A stretch of DNA of 34,296 bases from Vibrio hepatarius (GCF_018860525.1 NZ_JAHKPM010000002.1:1-34296); one strand, 5' to 3'. Counted from the stretch's first letter, positions 9,676 to 18,331 are shown. Notes: generated by a model not told the origin, from the sequence alone. Made by a program: numbers and translations.

Positions 9676-10989
9676 TTACCTTTCACCAAATGCGACACTC
9701 ACGTTCGTGTAAATGGGCTTCCATAGGTATTGGAAAACGGACTTCTCACCGGTTGTAATATCAACCTCTCCCGTCATACCTGGCAAGATAGAAAAGCTCT
9801 CCGGATTATCACGGAAATAGGGAACATCCACCGAGACGACGACTTCATAATAGATCTCGCCACGTTCGCTTTGACTTGTGGTCGGTGAAATACTCTCAAC
9901 CGCTCCTTTTAGCGCCCCAAAGCGGCTGTAATCAAACGCATCAATCTTGATTCGAGTCGGCTGCCCTACACTCACAAAACCAATATCTCTTGGCGACAAA
10001 CGAGCTTTAAAGTCGGCTTTCCCACCAACAGGAACAATTTCAACCACTGTCCCACCCGGCTGAATAACACCACCGTTTTGCGTGCTTGGCAGGCTTTGCA
10101 CCAAACCTTGTAGCGGCGACACTAACATGGTGTTGGTCAATTTAGCTTGGCTTGAACGAACTCTGGCATTCAGTGCTGATAAGTCAGCTACGGCTTTAGA
10201 GCGATCGTCGCTCACTTTAGCTTTTGCTTCCGCAAAAAGCTGCTTAATTTTTTGTTCAGTGCTGTCTGCTTGCTTGATTAACACAGCTTTCTTACCACGA
10301 GCTTCTTCGATTTTTTGTTCGATACTGGCCAGTTTTTGTCGCATTTCAAGCACACGTAAACGTGAAATATTACCCGATTTATAACCCTTCTCCAGTATGT
10401 TCAACTCTTGTTTGGTTGCATTCAACTCTTTCTCGTAGCTAGGTAATGACTTTTCTACGCTACGAAGCTGCTCTGCAATTTGTTCGTTCTCTTTCTCAAG
10501 TACCACACGTTTTTGGAAATAAAGGGCTTTTTGCGCATTCAGCTGCGCTTTTTGTTGGCTGACGATCTCTGGGTAATCGACCTCGAACTCAGCAAGATTA
10601 GGCTCACGTTGCTCAAGCAGCGCATTCATACGTTCCACACTGGCTAAAAGCGACACTTGTTGAGACTTTAACTCTTCAAGGGCGGTACGTTGGAAAGTGG
10701 CATCAAACTCAACAAGCGGCTGACCTTTCTCAACCAACTGGCCTTCTTTAACGAGAATTTGCTTTAACTTACCGCCAATCGCGCTTTGTAATACTTGCTT
10801 CTCGCCTTCTGGAATCACAGCGCCTTTGGCTTTGGCGATTTCATCAACTTGAGTGACTACAGACCAAGTGGCAAAAGCAATAACACATATGGCAACCGAC
10901 CATGTGGCCAGCGCCAATGTACGAGCCGTATTTTGTGATTCAACAAGTTCACCGTAGCACTTGCCCTTCTCGATAGCTTGTTTAGTCAT
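9676..10989 (-). CDS. HlyD-family periplasmic adaptor of a type I secretion system
   Basis: Membrane-fusion protein expected to link the inner-membrane ABC exporter to an outer-membrane TolC-type channel. From the chosen start it has 437 residues: a short cytoplasmic N-terminus, one membrane segment at about 24-46, a lipoyl/barrel-sandwich half with the EGQLVEKGQPLVEFDA motif, a long coiled coil at about 100-280, and the returning half ending GGVIQPGGTVVEIVPVG, typical of HlyD/LapC/RtxD proteins. Start: the frame is open further upstream to 11034, but the ATG at 10989 has AAGGAG 6 nt before it. It overlaps the stop of the preceding ABC gene by 8 nt, so translation is probably coupled. Third and last gene of the operon. 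Confidence 0.93.
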   Translation of the reverse strand: MTKQAIEKGKCYGELVESQNTARTLALATWSVAICVIAFATWSVVTQVDEIAKAKGAVIPEGEKQVLQSAIGGKLKQILVKEGQLVEKGQPLVEFDATFQRTALEELKSQQVSLLASVERMNALLEQREPNLAEFEVDYPEIVSQQKAQLNAQKALYFQKRVVLEKENEQIAEQLRSVEKSLPSYEKELNATKQELNILEKGYKSGNISRLRVLEMRQKLASIEQKIEEARGKKAVLIKQADSTEQKIKQLFAEAKAKVSDDRSKAVADLSALNARVRSSQAKLTNTMLVSPLQGLVQSLPSTQNGGVIQPGGTVVEIVPVGGKADFKARLSPRDIGFVSVGQPTRIKIDAFDYSRFGALKGAVESISPTTSQSERGEIYYEVVVSVDVPYFRDNPESFSILPGMTGEVDITTGEKSVFQYLWKPIYTNVSVAFGER

Positions 10990-13234
10990 TAGCGACTCCT
11001 TGTTTAGACTCTGATTGTTCTTGTCGGGCTGCATTTTGTTGAGCAGACGCCTCTTGAGTTGACGGCTGTAGCTCTTGAGATAACGGTTGCTCAGATAAAT
11101 GCGGTTCTTGAAAAGCTTGAGGCTCTGAAGGCTGTTCCTGCTTCGAAGACTGCTCCGGCTCTAATGGACCGGCATAAACCACAGCACCTTCGTTTAACAC
11201 CACGACTTTATCGGCAAGCTTGATTAAATCCGGATCGTGAGAGGTGTAAATCACTGTTGCTTTTCCTTTTTTCGATTGCACAAACTCACCAAATAAACGC
11301 TTAGCGTTTGGATGAGCATCAGGTACAGGGTTATCCATTAAGAACATTGGGTAATCATAAACTAGCGCTTTTGCGTCAATGAGGATCTGCGCGACACTGC
11401 CAGACAACATGTCAAAAAGGCTATCCGGTTGAATACTACTGATGGAGGTGTATAGCCGACCAGATAATGTCTCGAACCAACGCTTTCCGCCCACCATTTC
11501 AATCGCAGAGATCATTTTCTGATCTTCAACTTTATGGCCGTCGTTTAGCCACTCTCGAATACTCAGTGTGAGCAAATCAGGATAAGCCGCTCGAATAAAA
11601 CACCAGTGACGATATAGCTGCGGATCGTATTGAACAAGGTTAACGCCTTCAAGCTCGACCATGCCGTTTTGGATAGGATGTAAGCCAGACAACACTTCGA
11701 TCAATGTTGATTTACCGCTCCCAGAAGGGCCAGTAATCGCGACAATTTCACCCGCTTCAATATCAAAACTCACACCATTCAAGGCGGGACGACTCTGCTT
11801 AGGATAACGCAGTGTTACTTGGTCTAATTTCAAGTTAGGCGCTACTGTCGGCAGCGGGTGATGTTGGTAACTGAATTCACGCTCAGACGGCTGGGACAAA
11901 ATACGGTTCACTTGCAATTTGGATTGATTAAAGCTATTGAAACGCATCGCGCTGTTTGCCAACACCTGAGCAGGACCCGTCACCTTAGATATCAACATCA
12001 TTGAAGCAATCAAACCACCGGGGGTCATCACTTGTTCAAAAATGAGCCCTATCCCTAATCCCATCACAGCTAATGTCGAAGCAACACCAATGAAATAGTA
12101 AATCGAGGTGTAACGACTCTGGAGAACCGATTGATTAAAAGTCACTGTAGAAGCAAGGAGATTGGCCTTTTTGAAGCGTTGAATCCAGTGCTCTGAGAAT
12201 CCGGCACTGCGAATAAAGGCGAGTTTGGATGACAGCTCATTGGTCATGTTTTGACGATTCGTACCTGCTACCGTTGATTGCATTGAACGCTTGCTGCTAG
12301 AGCGTATCGAACGCTTAGCTAATAGGTAATAAAGAACCAAAGAAACGATAGGAACCAGTACTAACCACCCACCTAACACACCTATCGCAAGTACAAAAAT
12401 TAGAATGAATGGTAAATCAAACAACGCATTACCTAATGGCCCCGATAACACACCTGAAATACGCTCCGACAACATCACTTGATTTTGTTGACTGGAAGAC
12501 GCAGTTTGCTGGTTTTGAGCATAACTATTTCGAAGCAGACGCTGTACGAGAGATTGAGAGATCTCCCGACTCACTCGGTTCGAAACTGAAACAAACACTC
12601 GGCTACGCAATGTTCTCAACCAACCCATCATCACAAACAACAACGCCGCACCAATAGCGATACCTTGCAGCTCATGCCCTGCATCACCACCAATCACATG
12701 GTCATAAATCGACATAGTGATGAAAGGAACGGCAAGCGCAAATAAGTTAGTGATAAAACTGACTAACACCAATTTAGGTATAATGGGGCGAAACGCATGT
12801 AACCTTTCACCAACCCAATAAGGAGAAGCCTTCTCTAATGGTGGGCCTTCGATAACGATGCAAAACTGCGGGTCATCGGTGATGTCGTCATTGGCGTTAA
12901 AAGAAACAAATTGTTTGGATTCTAAATGACCAGATACCAGCTCATTTTCATCAGGCACCAGTAAGACCAATTTATGCTCGCCAACTTCATCTAGGTTGGC
13001 AACCAAGTGATAGGGCAATGCAAGCCTGTCGAACAGGGCAAACATATCGTCTATTGATTCAATGCCATTTTCATCGACCCATTGATGTGCGAACAACTGG
13101 ATATTCGCATTAACTTCCAATTGTTTAAGGACAGAAAGGCTTTCATTTTCTAAATGATTCATCACCTCTTGTCGACCGCTGGTATCTGCACGGTTGTTCG
13201 TACTTGAAGGGTTACCAATATCTAAACGATTCAT
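10982..13234 (-). CDS. Type I secretion ABC protein with degenerate C39-like domain; intact Walker A but altered catalytic motifs
   Basis: Exporter subunit of 750 residues, LapB/RtxB-like in layout. Residues 25-130 resemble the C39-peptidase-like domain of RTX exporters. The membrane domain spans about 150-430 and the nucleotide-binding domain about 465-690. Walker A is intact (GPSGSGKST, 502-510; Lys508), Walker B Asp634 is present and the H-loop His666 is present. Changes from consensus: Asn635 stands where the catalytic Glu is expected (FLMDNP), the signature reads LSGSVAQ (610-616), and no Gln is seen at the Q-loop position (IRAAYPDLL). A Gln/Glu/Ser/Pro-rich tail occupies 694-750 and is not part of the usual fold. 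Start at 13234: AGGAGG 7 nt upstream and an ATGA overlap with the previous gene. It probably pairs with the 548-residue ABC protein. Confidence 0.92.
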   Translation of the reverse strand: MNRLDIGNPSSTNNRADTSGRQEVMNHLENESLSVLKQLEVNANIQLFAHQWVDENGIESIDDMFALFDRLALPYHLVANLDEVGEHKLVLLVPDENELVSGHLESKQFVSFNANDDITDDPQFCIVIEGPPLEKASPYWVGERLHAFRPIIPKLVLVSFITNLFALAVPFITMSIYDHVIGGDAGHELQGIAIGAALLFVMMGWLRTLRSRVFVSVSNRVSREISQSLVQRLLRNSYAQNQQTASSSQQNQVMLSERISGVLSGPLGNALFDLPFILIFVLAIGVLGGWLVLVPIVSLVLYYLLAKRSIRSSSKRSMQSTVAGTNRQNMTNELSSKLAFIRSAGFSEHWIQRFKKANLLASTVTFNQSVLQSRYTSIYYFIGVASTLAVMGLGIGLIFEQVMTPGGLIASMMLISKVTGPAQVLANSAMRFNSFNQSKLQVNRILSQPSEREFSYQHHPLPTVAPNLKLDQVTLRYPKQSRPALNGVSFDIEAGEIVAITGPSGSGKSTLIEVLSGLHPIQNGMVELEGVNLVQYDPQLYRHWCFIRAAYPDLLTLSIREWLNDGHKVEDQKMISAIEMVGGKRWFETLSGRLYTSISSIQPDSLFDMLSGSVAQILIDAKALVYDYPMFLMDNPVPDAHPNAKRLFGEFVQSKKGKATVIYTSHDPDLIKLADKVVVLNEGAVVYAGPLEPEQSSKQEQPSEPQAFQEPHLSEQPLSQELQPSTQEASAQQNAARQEQSESKQGVAND

Positions 13235-14877
13235 ACGATAGCCTCCTGGTTGTTCTCGCTTTCGACCGCAGTAGCTCGACTTTCCACTGTAATGATTCGA
13301 TTAGCTAATTCGCGAAGTTTAGAATGGTTGCTCACCATCAGTATCGTCCGTCCTGCCGTCACTTCTTCTTCCAACACCTTAGCTAGATTTCCAAGGGCAT
13401 CTAAATCAAGTGAGGAATCTGGCCTTTCTAACATGATAATGGGTTTATCACTTGCCAGTTGAGTCGCGATATTGAGCATTTTCACGTTGCCCATACTCAG
13501 CAGAGACGCACTCGTATGGCCAATTTGTGTTTCTAACCCATCAGGTAAACGATTAATTTCTTTGGTTAAACCCAAACGCTTCGCATAGTCACTGGCGCTT
13601 TGCGTTTTCTCAGGATCAAACCCACATAAGTTGTCGAGAATAGTACCTGACACCAATTGCCCTTTAACGCCACAGTAGGCCGCAATATTGGTTATAGATG
13701 CGATTGAAACGGTAGCTCCGTTAATGGAGCACTCACCCGTTTTCAGATCATCAATACCTGCAATCGACGACAAGAAATGACTGTTGGTGTGGCGGTCCTC
13801 ACTCTCTAACAATACCAACTCACCTTTATTCAGTGTGATATCCGCATGAGCGAGTTCACCGTACCTTTCAACGGTCACTTGCTTAATTTCCAACGTCTCA
13901 AAGTCAAATAAAGGGAGCTCAGGTTGCTCAAAATCTGAAGACTCAGATAGTGACAAGTCACTCAACTTTTCTATTGCCTGATTGGCACTGTGCATTGAAT
14001 TAAGCTTGATTTGAACGCCAACTAGAGCGCTTAATGGCGCAACCGCTCTGCCCGATAAGATAGAACATGCCGCTAACCCACCTGTGCTTAACTGACCATC
14101 CAACACCCATAAGCTGCCAGTAATCACGAGTAAAACTGACGTCGCTAATGCTGCAAGCTGAATACACTCTTGGGCGAAGGCATTCTGTTCCTCTTCTCTC
14201 GCTTTAGACTGAGAACGAACATTATTGAGGGATTTAAACTGATTGAAGATTCGAGACTCAACTGCCTGGCGTTTGATTCCCTGAATGGTTTGGCTCAGCA
14301 AAATTAAAAACGCTTTTCGCTCCTGCTCATCTTGGGAAGATACTTCACTTAGGCTTTTAACGCGAATAGAAGATAACCAGACAATTCCAAGAGTAATCAG
14401 CCAAACTGCCAAAGGTATCGCCACTAACTCACCGCCGATGTAAGCCACCAAGCCCAAGAAGATCAATGCAAAAGGTAAATCAATAAAGCCTGCGATCACC
14501 CCACCGGAATACCAATCTTTAACTTTGGATACTGAGCTGAGCCCTTCTTCTACGCCACCAACACCTAAATGACGAAGATGACCCGATGAAGCCTTAGTCA
14601 CCCTTTCAACCAAGGTTTGATAGGTCGCTTTCTCGGTGTTACTGGCCGCGGCAGACAAAAGCCAAGTTCGTACAAACCGGATTAGCGCTTCCATAGCGAC
14701 AGCCAACGTCGCACCCGCTAATAAGAGAGTGGCAGTTCCATAACTCTGGTTAGGTAAGATACGATCGTAAATTTGTAAAACTGTTAACGGAACAGCGAGA
14801 GAGAGAAGATTAACTAGCAAAGAAGGCAGTAGAACTTTCCCCACCACCCCTTTGTTTTTCATTGAACTTGCGGGCAT
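13231..14877 (-). CDS. Type I secretion ABC protein lacking a Walker A motif
   Basis: First gene of the exporter operon, 548 residues. It has a membrane domain (about 12-300) like that of LapB/RtxB-type exporters, without the N-terminal C39-like domain, and an ABC-like domain (about 328-535). The Walker A region (358-366) reads ESEDRHTNS and has lost the Gly-Lys-Ser core. The Walker B Asp and catalytic Glu positions are Glu484 and Arg485 (IMLERP). No Gln is seen at the Q-loop position. The signature is LSMGN (460-464), the D-loop SSLD (488-491) and H-loop His518 are kept. By motif content this is the degenerate half of a heterodimer with the 750-residue protein, comparable in principle to the RtxB/RtxE pair of V. 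cholerae, although there the motifs are better kept. Start: AAGGA 6 nt before ATG 14877; ATG at codon 6 is a weaker alternative. Confidence 0.88.
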   Translation of the reverse strand: MPASSMKNKGVVGKVLLPSLLVNLLSLAVPLTVLQIYDRILPNQSYGTATLLLAGATLAVAMEALIRFVRTWLLSAAASNTEKATYQTLVERVTKASSGHLRHLGVGGVEEGLSSVSKVKDWYSGGVIAGFIDLPFALIFLGLVAYIGGELVAIPLAVWLITLGIVWLSSIRVKSLSEVSSQDEQERKAFLILLSQTIQGIKRQAVESRIFNQFKSLNNVRSQSKAREEEQNAFAQECIQLAALATSVLLVITGSLWVLDGQLSTGGLAACSILSGRAVAPLSALVGVQIKLNSMHSANQAIEKLSDLSLSESSDFEQPELPLFDFETLEIKQVTVERYGELAHADITLNKGELVLLESEDRHTNSHFLSSIAGIDDLKTGECSINGATVSIASITNIAAYCGVKGQLVSGTILDNLCGFDPEKTQSASDYAKRLGLTKEINRLPDGLETQIGHTSASLLSMGNVKMLNIATQLASDKPIIMLERPDSSLDLDALGNLAKVLEEEVTAGRTILMVSNHSKLRELANRIITVESRATAVESENNQEAIV

Positions 14878-14892
14878 ACATAATCCTTATCC

Positions 14893-14914
14893 ATCAATAT
14901 GAAACAATATTGAT
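14893..14914. promoter_or_regulatory. Inverted repeat in the leader of the secretion operon
   Basis: ATCAATAT and ATATTGAT are perfect 8-nt arms around the 6-nt spacer GAAACA, 16 nt upstream of the first ABC gene's start codon. There is no following T-run. The size fits a dimeric repressor site or a small 5'-leader hairpin near the ribosome binding site. The regulator is unknown. Confidence 0.45.
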
Positions 14915-15353
14915 ATAGGCTACTAAGTTATGCAAGATAAGGGGCTGATTTAATTTAATTTTAAGACATTGCTGAAATTTTTTCATTTCAAGTAAACCTT
15001 ACAACCACAATCGCACTTTATCACTAATTAAGTTACAACGAGAAACATCTAACTTTAGCTAGTTTTATTCAAATCAAGATTTTCAATATTGAAGCTTTTT
15101 TTAGACTTGAAAATGTATGTTTCATTCATATTAGCGGATTATGAATGAGCTTTTATACTAAATGATATTGGGACATTTTCGATTTAGAAAGTATCTTTCC
15201 CCACAAGAGGCCACCAATGGCTTCTATGCAGTGAGGTGAGAACCTACTCTACTGATGCCATCACTGTTTGTGTGCGAACTCCCACATCAAATTCTCAGCT
15301 TTTAAGCCATTAGTGGTAAACTCAATCCACGCCCATAATTCAATGTAGACACC
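14915..15353. other. Divergent intergenic region between the secretion operon and the YkgJ-like gene
   Basis: AT-rich region of about 440 nt between divergent genes, expected to hold both promoters. I see no credible open reading frame, RNA gene or strong hairpin. A short 6-bp inverted repeat (TGAAAT/ATTTCA) near 14970-14990 is weak. No confident sigma-70 promoter could be assigned by eye. Confidence 0.5.
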
Positions 15354-15755
15354 ATGAAAGATTGTAACCAATGCGGTAAATGCTGCATCAAATATGGAGA
15401 TGGTGATTTAGCAGCCACACAAGAAGAGATCGATCTATGGGAGCTATTTAACCCTGATATCTTTGAATATGTGAAAGATGGCAAGATTTGGTTCGACCCA
15501 GACACAAAAGAACAACTAAATCGTTGTCCATTTTTAGAGTTAGCTCGCAAGTCAAAACCAAATGAAAAAGATAAATACACATGCAGTATTTACCTCGACA
15601 GGCCCGAAGACTGTCGCCACTACCCTAGCCTTATCAATGAAATGGTTCGGGACGAATGTGAAATGATCGAGGTCGTAGACCTAGAAAACCTCAACAAAGC
15701 ACAAAAGCAGTTAGATAAGCTGATGAGCTCAAGCCGACCATCGAGCTATTCCTAG
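15354..15755 (+). CDS. YkgJ-family cysteine-cluster protein
   Basis: Small cytoplasmic protein of 133 residues. The N-terminus carries CNQCGKCC (residues 4-11), the CxxCxxCC signature of the YkgJ/UPF0153 zinc- or iron-cluster family. Two more conserved-type cysteines follow, in RCPFL and in YTCSIYLDRPEDCRHYP; the R-P-x-x-C-R-x-Y/F-P pattern is typical of the family. The C-terminal 30 residues are charged and probably helical. No strong Shine-Dalgarno precedes the ATG, but a later start would remove the cysteine cluster. It stands alone, divergent from the secretion operon. The biochemical role of the family is not well defined; metal binding is inferred from the cysteines. Confidence 0.9.
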   Translation: MKDCNQCGKCCIKYGDGDLAATQEEIDLWELFNPDIFEYVKDGKIWFDPDTKEQLNRCPFLELARKSKPNEKDKYTCSIYLDRPEDCRHYPSLINEMVRDECEMIEVVDLENLNKAQKQLDKLMSSSRPSSYS

Positions 15756-16033
15756 AGTGGGTTTAAGTAATTGCATTTAACACTTTCATAAGGTGAGAAT
15801 GACACAATAGCTAAACCTCTACAAAGCACCTAAACACACTTTCATGCCAAATACGGTCTATTTGATGGCTCTGTAAATTAATAATGGCTATTGTATTCAT
15901 ACAGTTAGAAAAGTCGTATCTTTGCAAATTCACAGTCAATAATTAAGACCTTTGACATTCACCTGAAATTTGAATCAGTACTATGAGGCAACATCATATA
16001 ACCAAAGAATAATATATAGTTATGGATTAACTT

Positions 16034-17335
16034 ATGAGGCTCCAAAATTTATCAGCAGCAGTACTAACTACCCTCACCATGTCAGGGTGTGGTGGAGAAG
16101 GTTCATCGGCAGGGAATAATGAGAATTCTAGCCAGCAATCCAACCTGACTGCTATACAGCCTAAAACTAAGCAACTCACAGGCAACGTGCTCTTTGCCAT
16201 AGAAGGGCTGATTGAAAAAGGAGGGGTAGTATCTAACTATTCATCAATCGCTGTTAAACCAATCCTTCCTGCATTCAAAGACGGAGATACCCAAAAGGTT
16301 GCTATAACTATCCCGGTTCCAACAATCATCATAGATAATGACAGTCGTTTCGTGAATGACTGGCACTGTTATCAAGCAGTTGGATTAAGCTCACAAAGAA
16401 AAAACCAACAACTACTTGTTGATGGTGTTTTTTCTGAATATAGATACGATATGGTAACTAACTCCTGCTCTAATGAACATTTAGCGACCTATGTATTTAA
16501 CAATGCCGTGTTCGACAGCTCTTTAACGTTTGAAACCCTTGGAAGCGTTGTATCCAGAAATCAGCAGGGTTCTGAGCAAACGTTGCCCACCTATCAATTT
16601 ATCTCATTGGCGCAAGCTGATCAGTCGCAAGCAAGTTTCGGTAACGCTTGGGAGCAGATGCAGAGACCCAAAATTGCCGCTGCTCTACAACAAGCTGGCG
16701 CTTCAATATTTCAGGTAGACGCCTCATCTGGAAAGGTTAAATTGGATTTAAGCCAGATAAATACGGACGTAATTGTAGACTTTGCATCATTGGATAAGAG
16801 CCAAATACTCAGTGGTTCAATTTGGGGAATGCCAGGTCAAGGCATCGCTGATGAGAGATGGTGTCGAATCGTCAACATCCCCGATGACTCAAGTCGTAAT
16901 AGTATCAAGTATCAGTCAGTCATTGCGACTAATTGTGCAAGATCTACCCCGCGATATTGCGATATGTCTAAGTCATCTGCTGCTGGCATTTATCCGGCAG
17001 TCTCACCCATTGCTTGGGATGAAGCCACTGCCAATAATGCTCAATTAAACTCAAATGAACAACATCGAACAAACAAACAAGATCATTTTATTGCTAACAG
17101 TGCAGCTCAAAATTCATTTGTTCTTGCTTTTTACACAGCTGTTAGCCCTATCTTCGGTTATACCAATCCGAGAAGTGACGGCCAAGTTAATAACGCTGGT
17201 CTTAATAGTTGGGTAGGTCACGCAGGTCACTGTCAAAACGTGATGGGTCATCGCCGTACAAAAATGGGGATAGGATTCAGGGTAGACAGGTCAAAACCAT
17301 CAAAGATGTCATATTGGACTCAAGATTTTAACTAA
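16034..17335 (+). CDS. Lipoprotein with C-terminal CAP (SCP/PR-1-like) domain
   Basis: Predicted envelope lipoprotein of 433 residues. The N-terminus is a lipoprotein signal with cysteine at position 19 (TMSGC), followed by a Ser/Asn/Gly-rich linker. The middle part (about 50-290) matches no family I recognise. The last 130 or so residues look like a CAP domain: SPIAWDEATANNAQLNSNEQ resembles the helix with L-x-W-x-x-x-L-A-x-x-A, a His in KQDHF follows, and the end has GHCQNVM (398-404), GIGF and YWTQDF, the classical CAP finishing motifs. Unlike most CAP proteins, I do not see the usual GEN motif before the final block. No strong ribosome site is visible before the ATG. Function is unknown; bacterial CAP proteins are often extracellular. 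Confidence 0.82.
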   Translation: MRLQNLSAAVLTTLTMSGCGGEGSSAGNNENSSQQSNLTAIQPKTKQLTGNVLFAIEGLIEKGGVVSNYSSIAVKPILPAFKDGDTQKVAITIPVPTIIIDNDSRFVNDWHCYQAVGLSSQRKNQQLLVDGVFSEYRYDMVTNSCSNEHLATYVFNNAVFDSSLTFETLGSVVSRNQQGSEQTLPTYQFISLAQADQSQASFGNAWEQMQRPKIAAALQQAGASIFQVDASSGKVKLDLSQINTDVIVDFASLDKSQILSGSIWGMPGQGIADERWCRIVNIPDDSSRNSIKYQSVIATNCARSTPRYCDMSKSSAAGIYPAVSPIAWDEATANNAQLNSNEQHRTNKQDHFIANSAAQNSFVLAFYTAVSPIFGYTNPRSDGQVNNAGLNSWVGHAGHCQNVMGHRRTKMGIGFRVDRSKPSKMSYWTQDFN

Positions 17336-17414
17336 AAACGCTTGAAATCATTCTTGTTGTTTAGATGCATAAAGTATAAATTTTTGATTAATTTTCTATC
17401 CTCTGAACAGAGAA

Positions 17415-17448
17415 AAACAAAGCCCGCTTTTAAAAGCGGGCTTTGTTT
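17415..17448. terminator. Bidirectional terminator, 34-nt perfect palindrome
   Basis: AAACAAAGCCCGCTTTT is followed directly by its reverse complement. The GC core AGCCCGC/GCGGGCT is flanked by A- and T-rich arms, so it can terminate on both strands. It sits between the convergent CAP lipoprotein gene and the small zinc-ribbon gene. Confidence 0.88.
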
Positions 17449-17468
17449 ATCGTATTACCTTACATTTA

Positions 17469-17663
17469 TCAGGCTTGAGCTGATGAAGAGCACACTTTTT
17501 TGGTCGCTTTATCAAACTCTACGATTGAATAGTCTTCACTTTTTGTTGCTACGGAGTTTTGATACCCGTCATAAGAACACTCTCCAATATCATTTCTCGG
17601 GCATATAGAAACCTGATTTTTGTCAATCATTTCTATTCCGCAGTTCGGGCAATATTTATACAT
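17469..17663 (-). CDS. Small zinc-ribbon protein
   Basis: A 64-residue protein beginning MYKYCPNCGIEM. The N-terminal half holds CPNCG and a second pair, CPRNDIGEC, forming a plausible four-cysteine zinc ribbon. The C-terminal half is polar and ends in SSSAQA. Start: the frame is open to 17699, but ATG 17663 has AGGAGA 5 nt upstream, which decides the start. Its 3' end faces the bidirectional terminator at 17415-17448. No specific family is recognised; metal binding is inferred from the cysteines. Confidence 0.75.
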   Translation of the reverse strand: MYKYCPNCGIEMIDKNQVSICPRNDIGECSYDGYQNSVATKSEDYSIVEFDKATKKVCSSSAQA

Positions 17664-17845
17664 GGCGCTCTCCTGACGTTGTCTATCTTGTACATACAAG
17701 CAAAAATCCTGCTTTTAAAACTCTAACTGCTTTTGACTATCAAACCAGTCATAGCATACTCAGGTTTGCAATTTTTGACACCTGATTACACTATTCACTG
17801 TATTTTATAGTGGTTTTACAACACAAATATGACATTCAGCACAGA

Positions 17846-18331
17846 TTAATTTTGTGCTGCAAAATTTGATTCGGGCTTACTATAAAGTGTACTGGCTATA
17901 TACGCAATGATTCCAAGGTTAATTACAAGTAACGTAATACAAACTCCCCCTGGACGATGAATAACGGCATAAATCTCAAATGGCACATAAACTGCGCAAC
18001 TAACCAGCGCTAGCCACTCAGTCCAACGAAGTCCATTCCACAAACCATAAGCCTCTATCCACCTAACGAAGGTGTATAAAGCAGCTACCGCCATAAGCAA
18101 GTTCATATTTAACTGGGGAATTCGCTTCGACAAATCAATAATCATCTCTGATATAGGATGAACAGGATTTAAATGAAAATGCTGAACCAACAGCTCAGCT
18201 AATTGCCGCAAATCATTACTCGGAAAAAAATATATTCCTAAGACAACAGCAAAAGAAAGAAAGCCTTTTAACGCTTCTAAAATAGCAATGACCTTCAAAC
18301 CTGATTTTGTTCCAACCTGCATAACGCTCAT
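17846..18331 (-). CDS. DUF2127 family membrane protein
   Basis: Inner-membrane protein of 161 residues with about four hydrophobic segments (around 12-36, 75-95, 103-122 and 128-150). Family-like features are the start GLKVIAILEALKGFLSF, the H-x-H-x-N-P-like HFHLNPVHP, the RWIEAYGLWNGLRWTEWLA block and VPFEIY. These match the DUF2127 pattern. GAGG lies just before ATG 18331; ATG at codon 4 is also spaced plausibly (about 10 nt). No function is established for the family. It lies on the same strand as the zinc-ribbon gene, with a 182-nt gap. Confidence 0.85.
   Translation of the reverse strand: MSVMQVGTKSGLKVIAILEALKGFLSFAVVLGIYFFPSNDLRQLAELLVQHFHLNPVHPISEMIIDLSKRIPQLNMNLLMAVAALYTFVRWIEAYGLWNGLRWTEWLALVSCAVYVPFEIYAVIHRPGGVCITLLVINLGIIAYIASTLYSKPESNFAAQN

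Noticed and set aside
10990..11034. Upstream extension of the HlyD-type gene to 11034
   Set aside because: ATG 10989 has a strong AAGGAG at the right distance, and the extension would lie inside the preceding ABC gene.
9676..14877. Bacteriocin exporter with active C39 peptidase
   Set aside because: The N-terminal domain of the 750-residue protein shows no Cys/His catalytic pattern, and no small double-glycine precursor gene is near.
14915..15353. Possible small RNA or small protein in the divergent gap
   Set aside because: No hairpin with U-tract, no ribosome site and no conserved-looking frame was seen.
17415..17448. Perfect palindrome as a mobile-element end or attachment site
   Set aside because: GC core with flanking A/T arms between convergent genes is the classic bidirectional terminator; no transposase or target duplication nearby.
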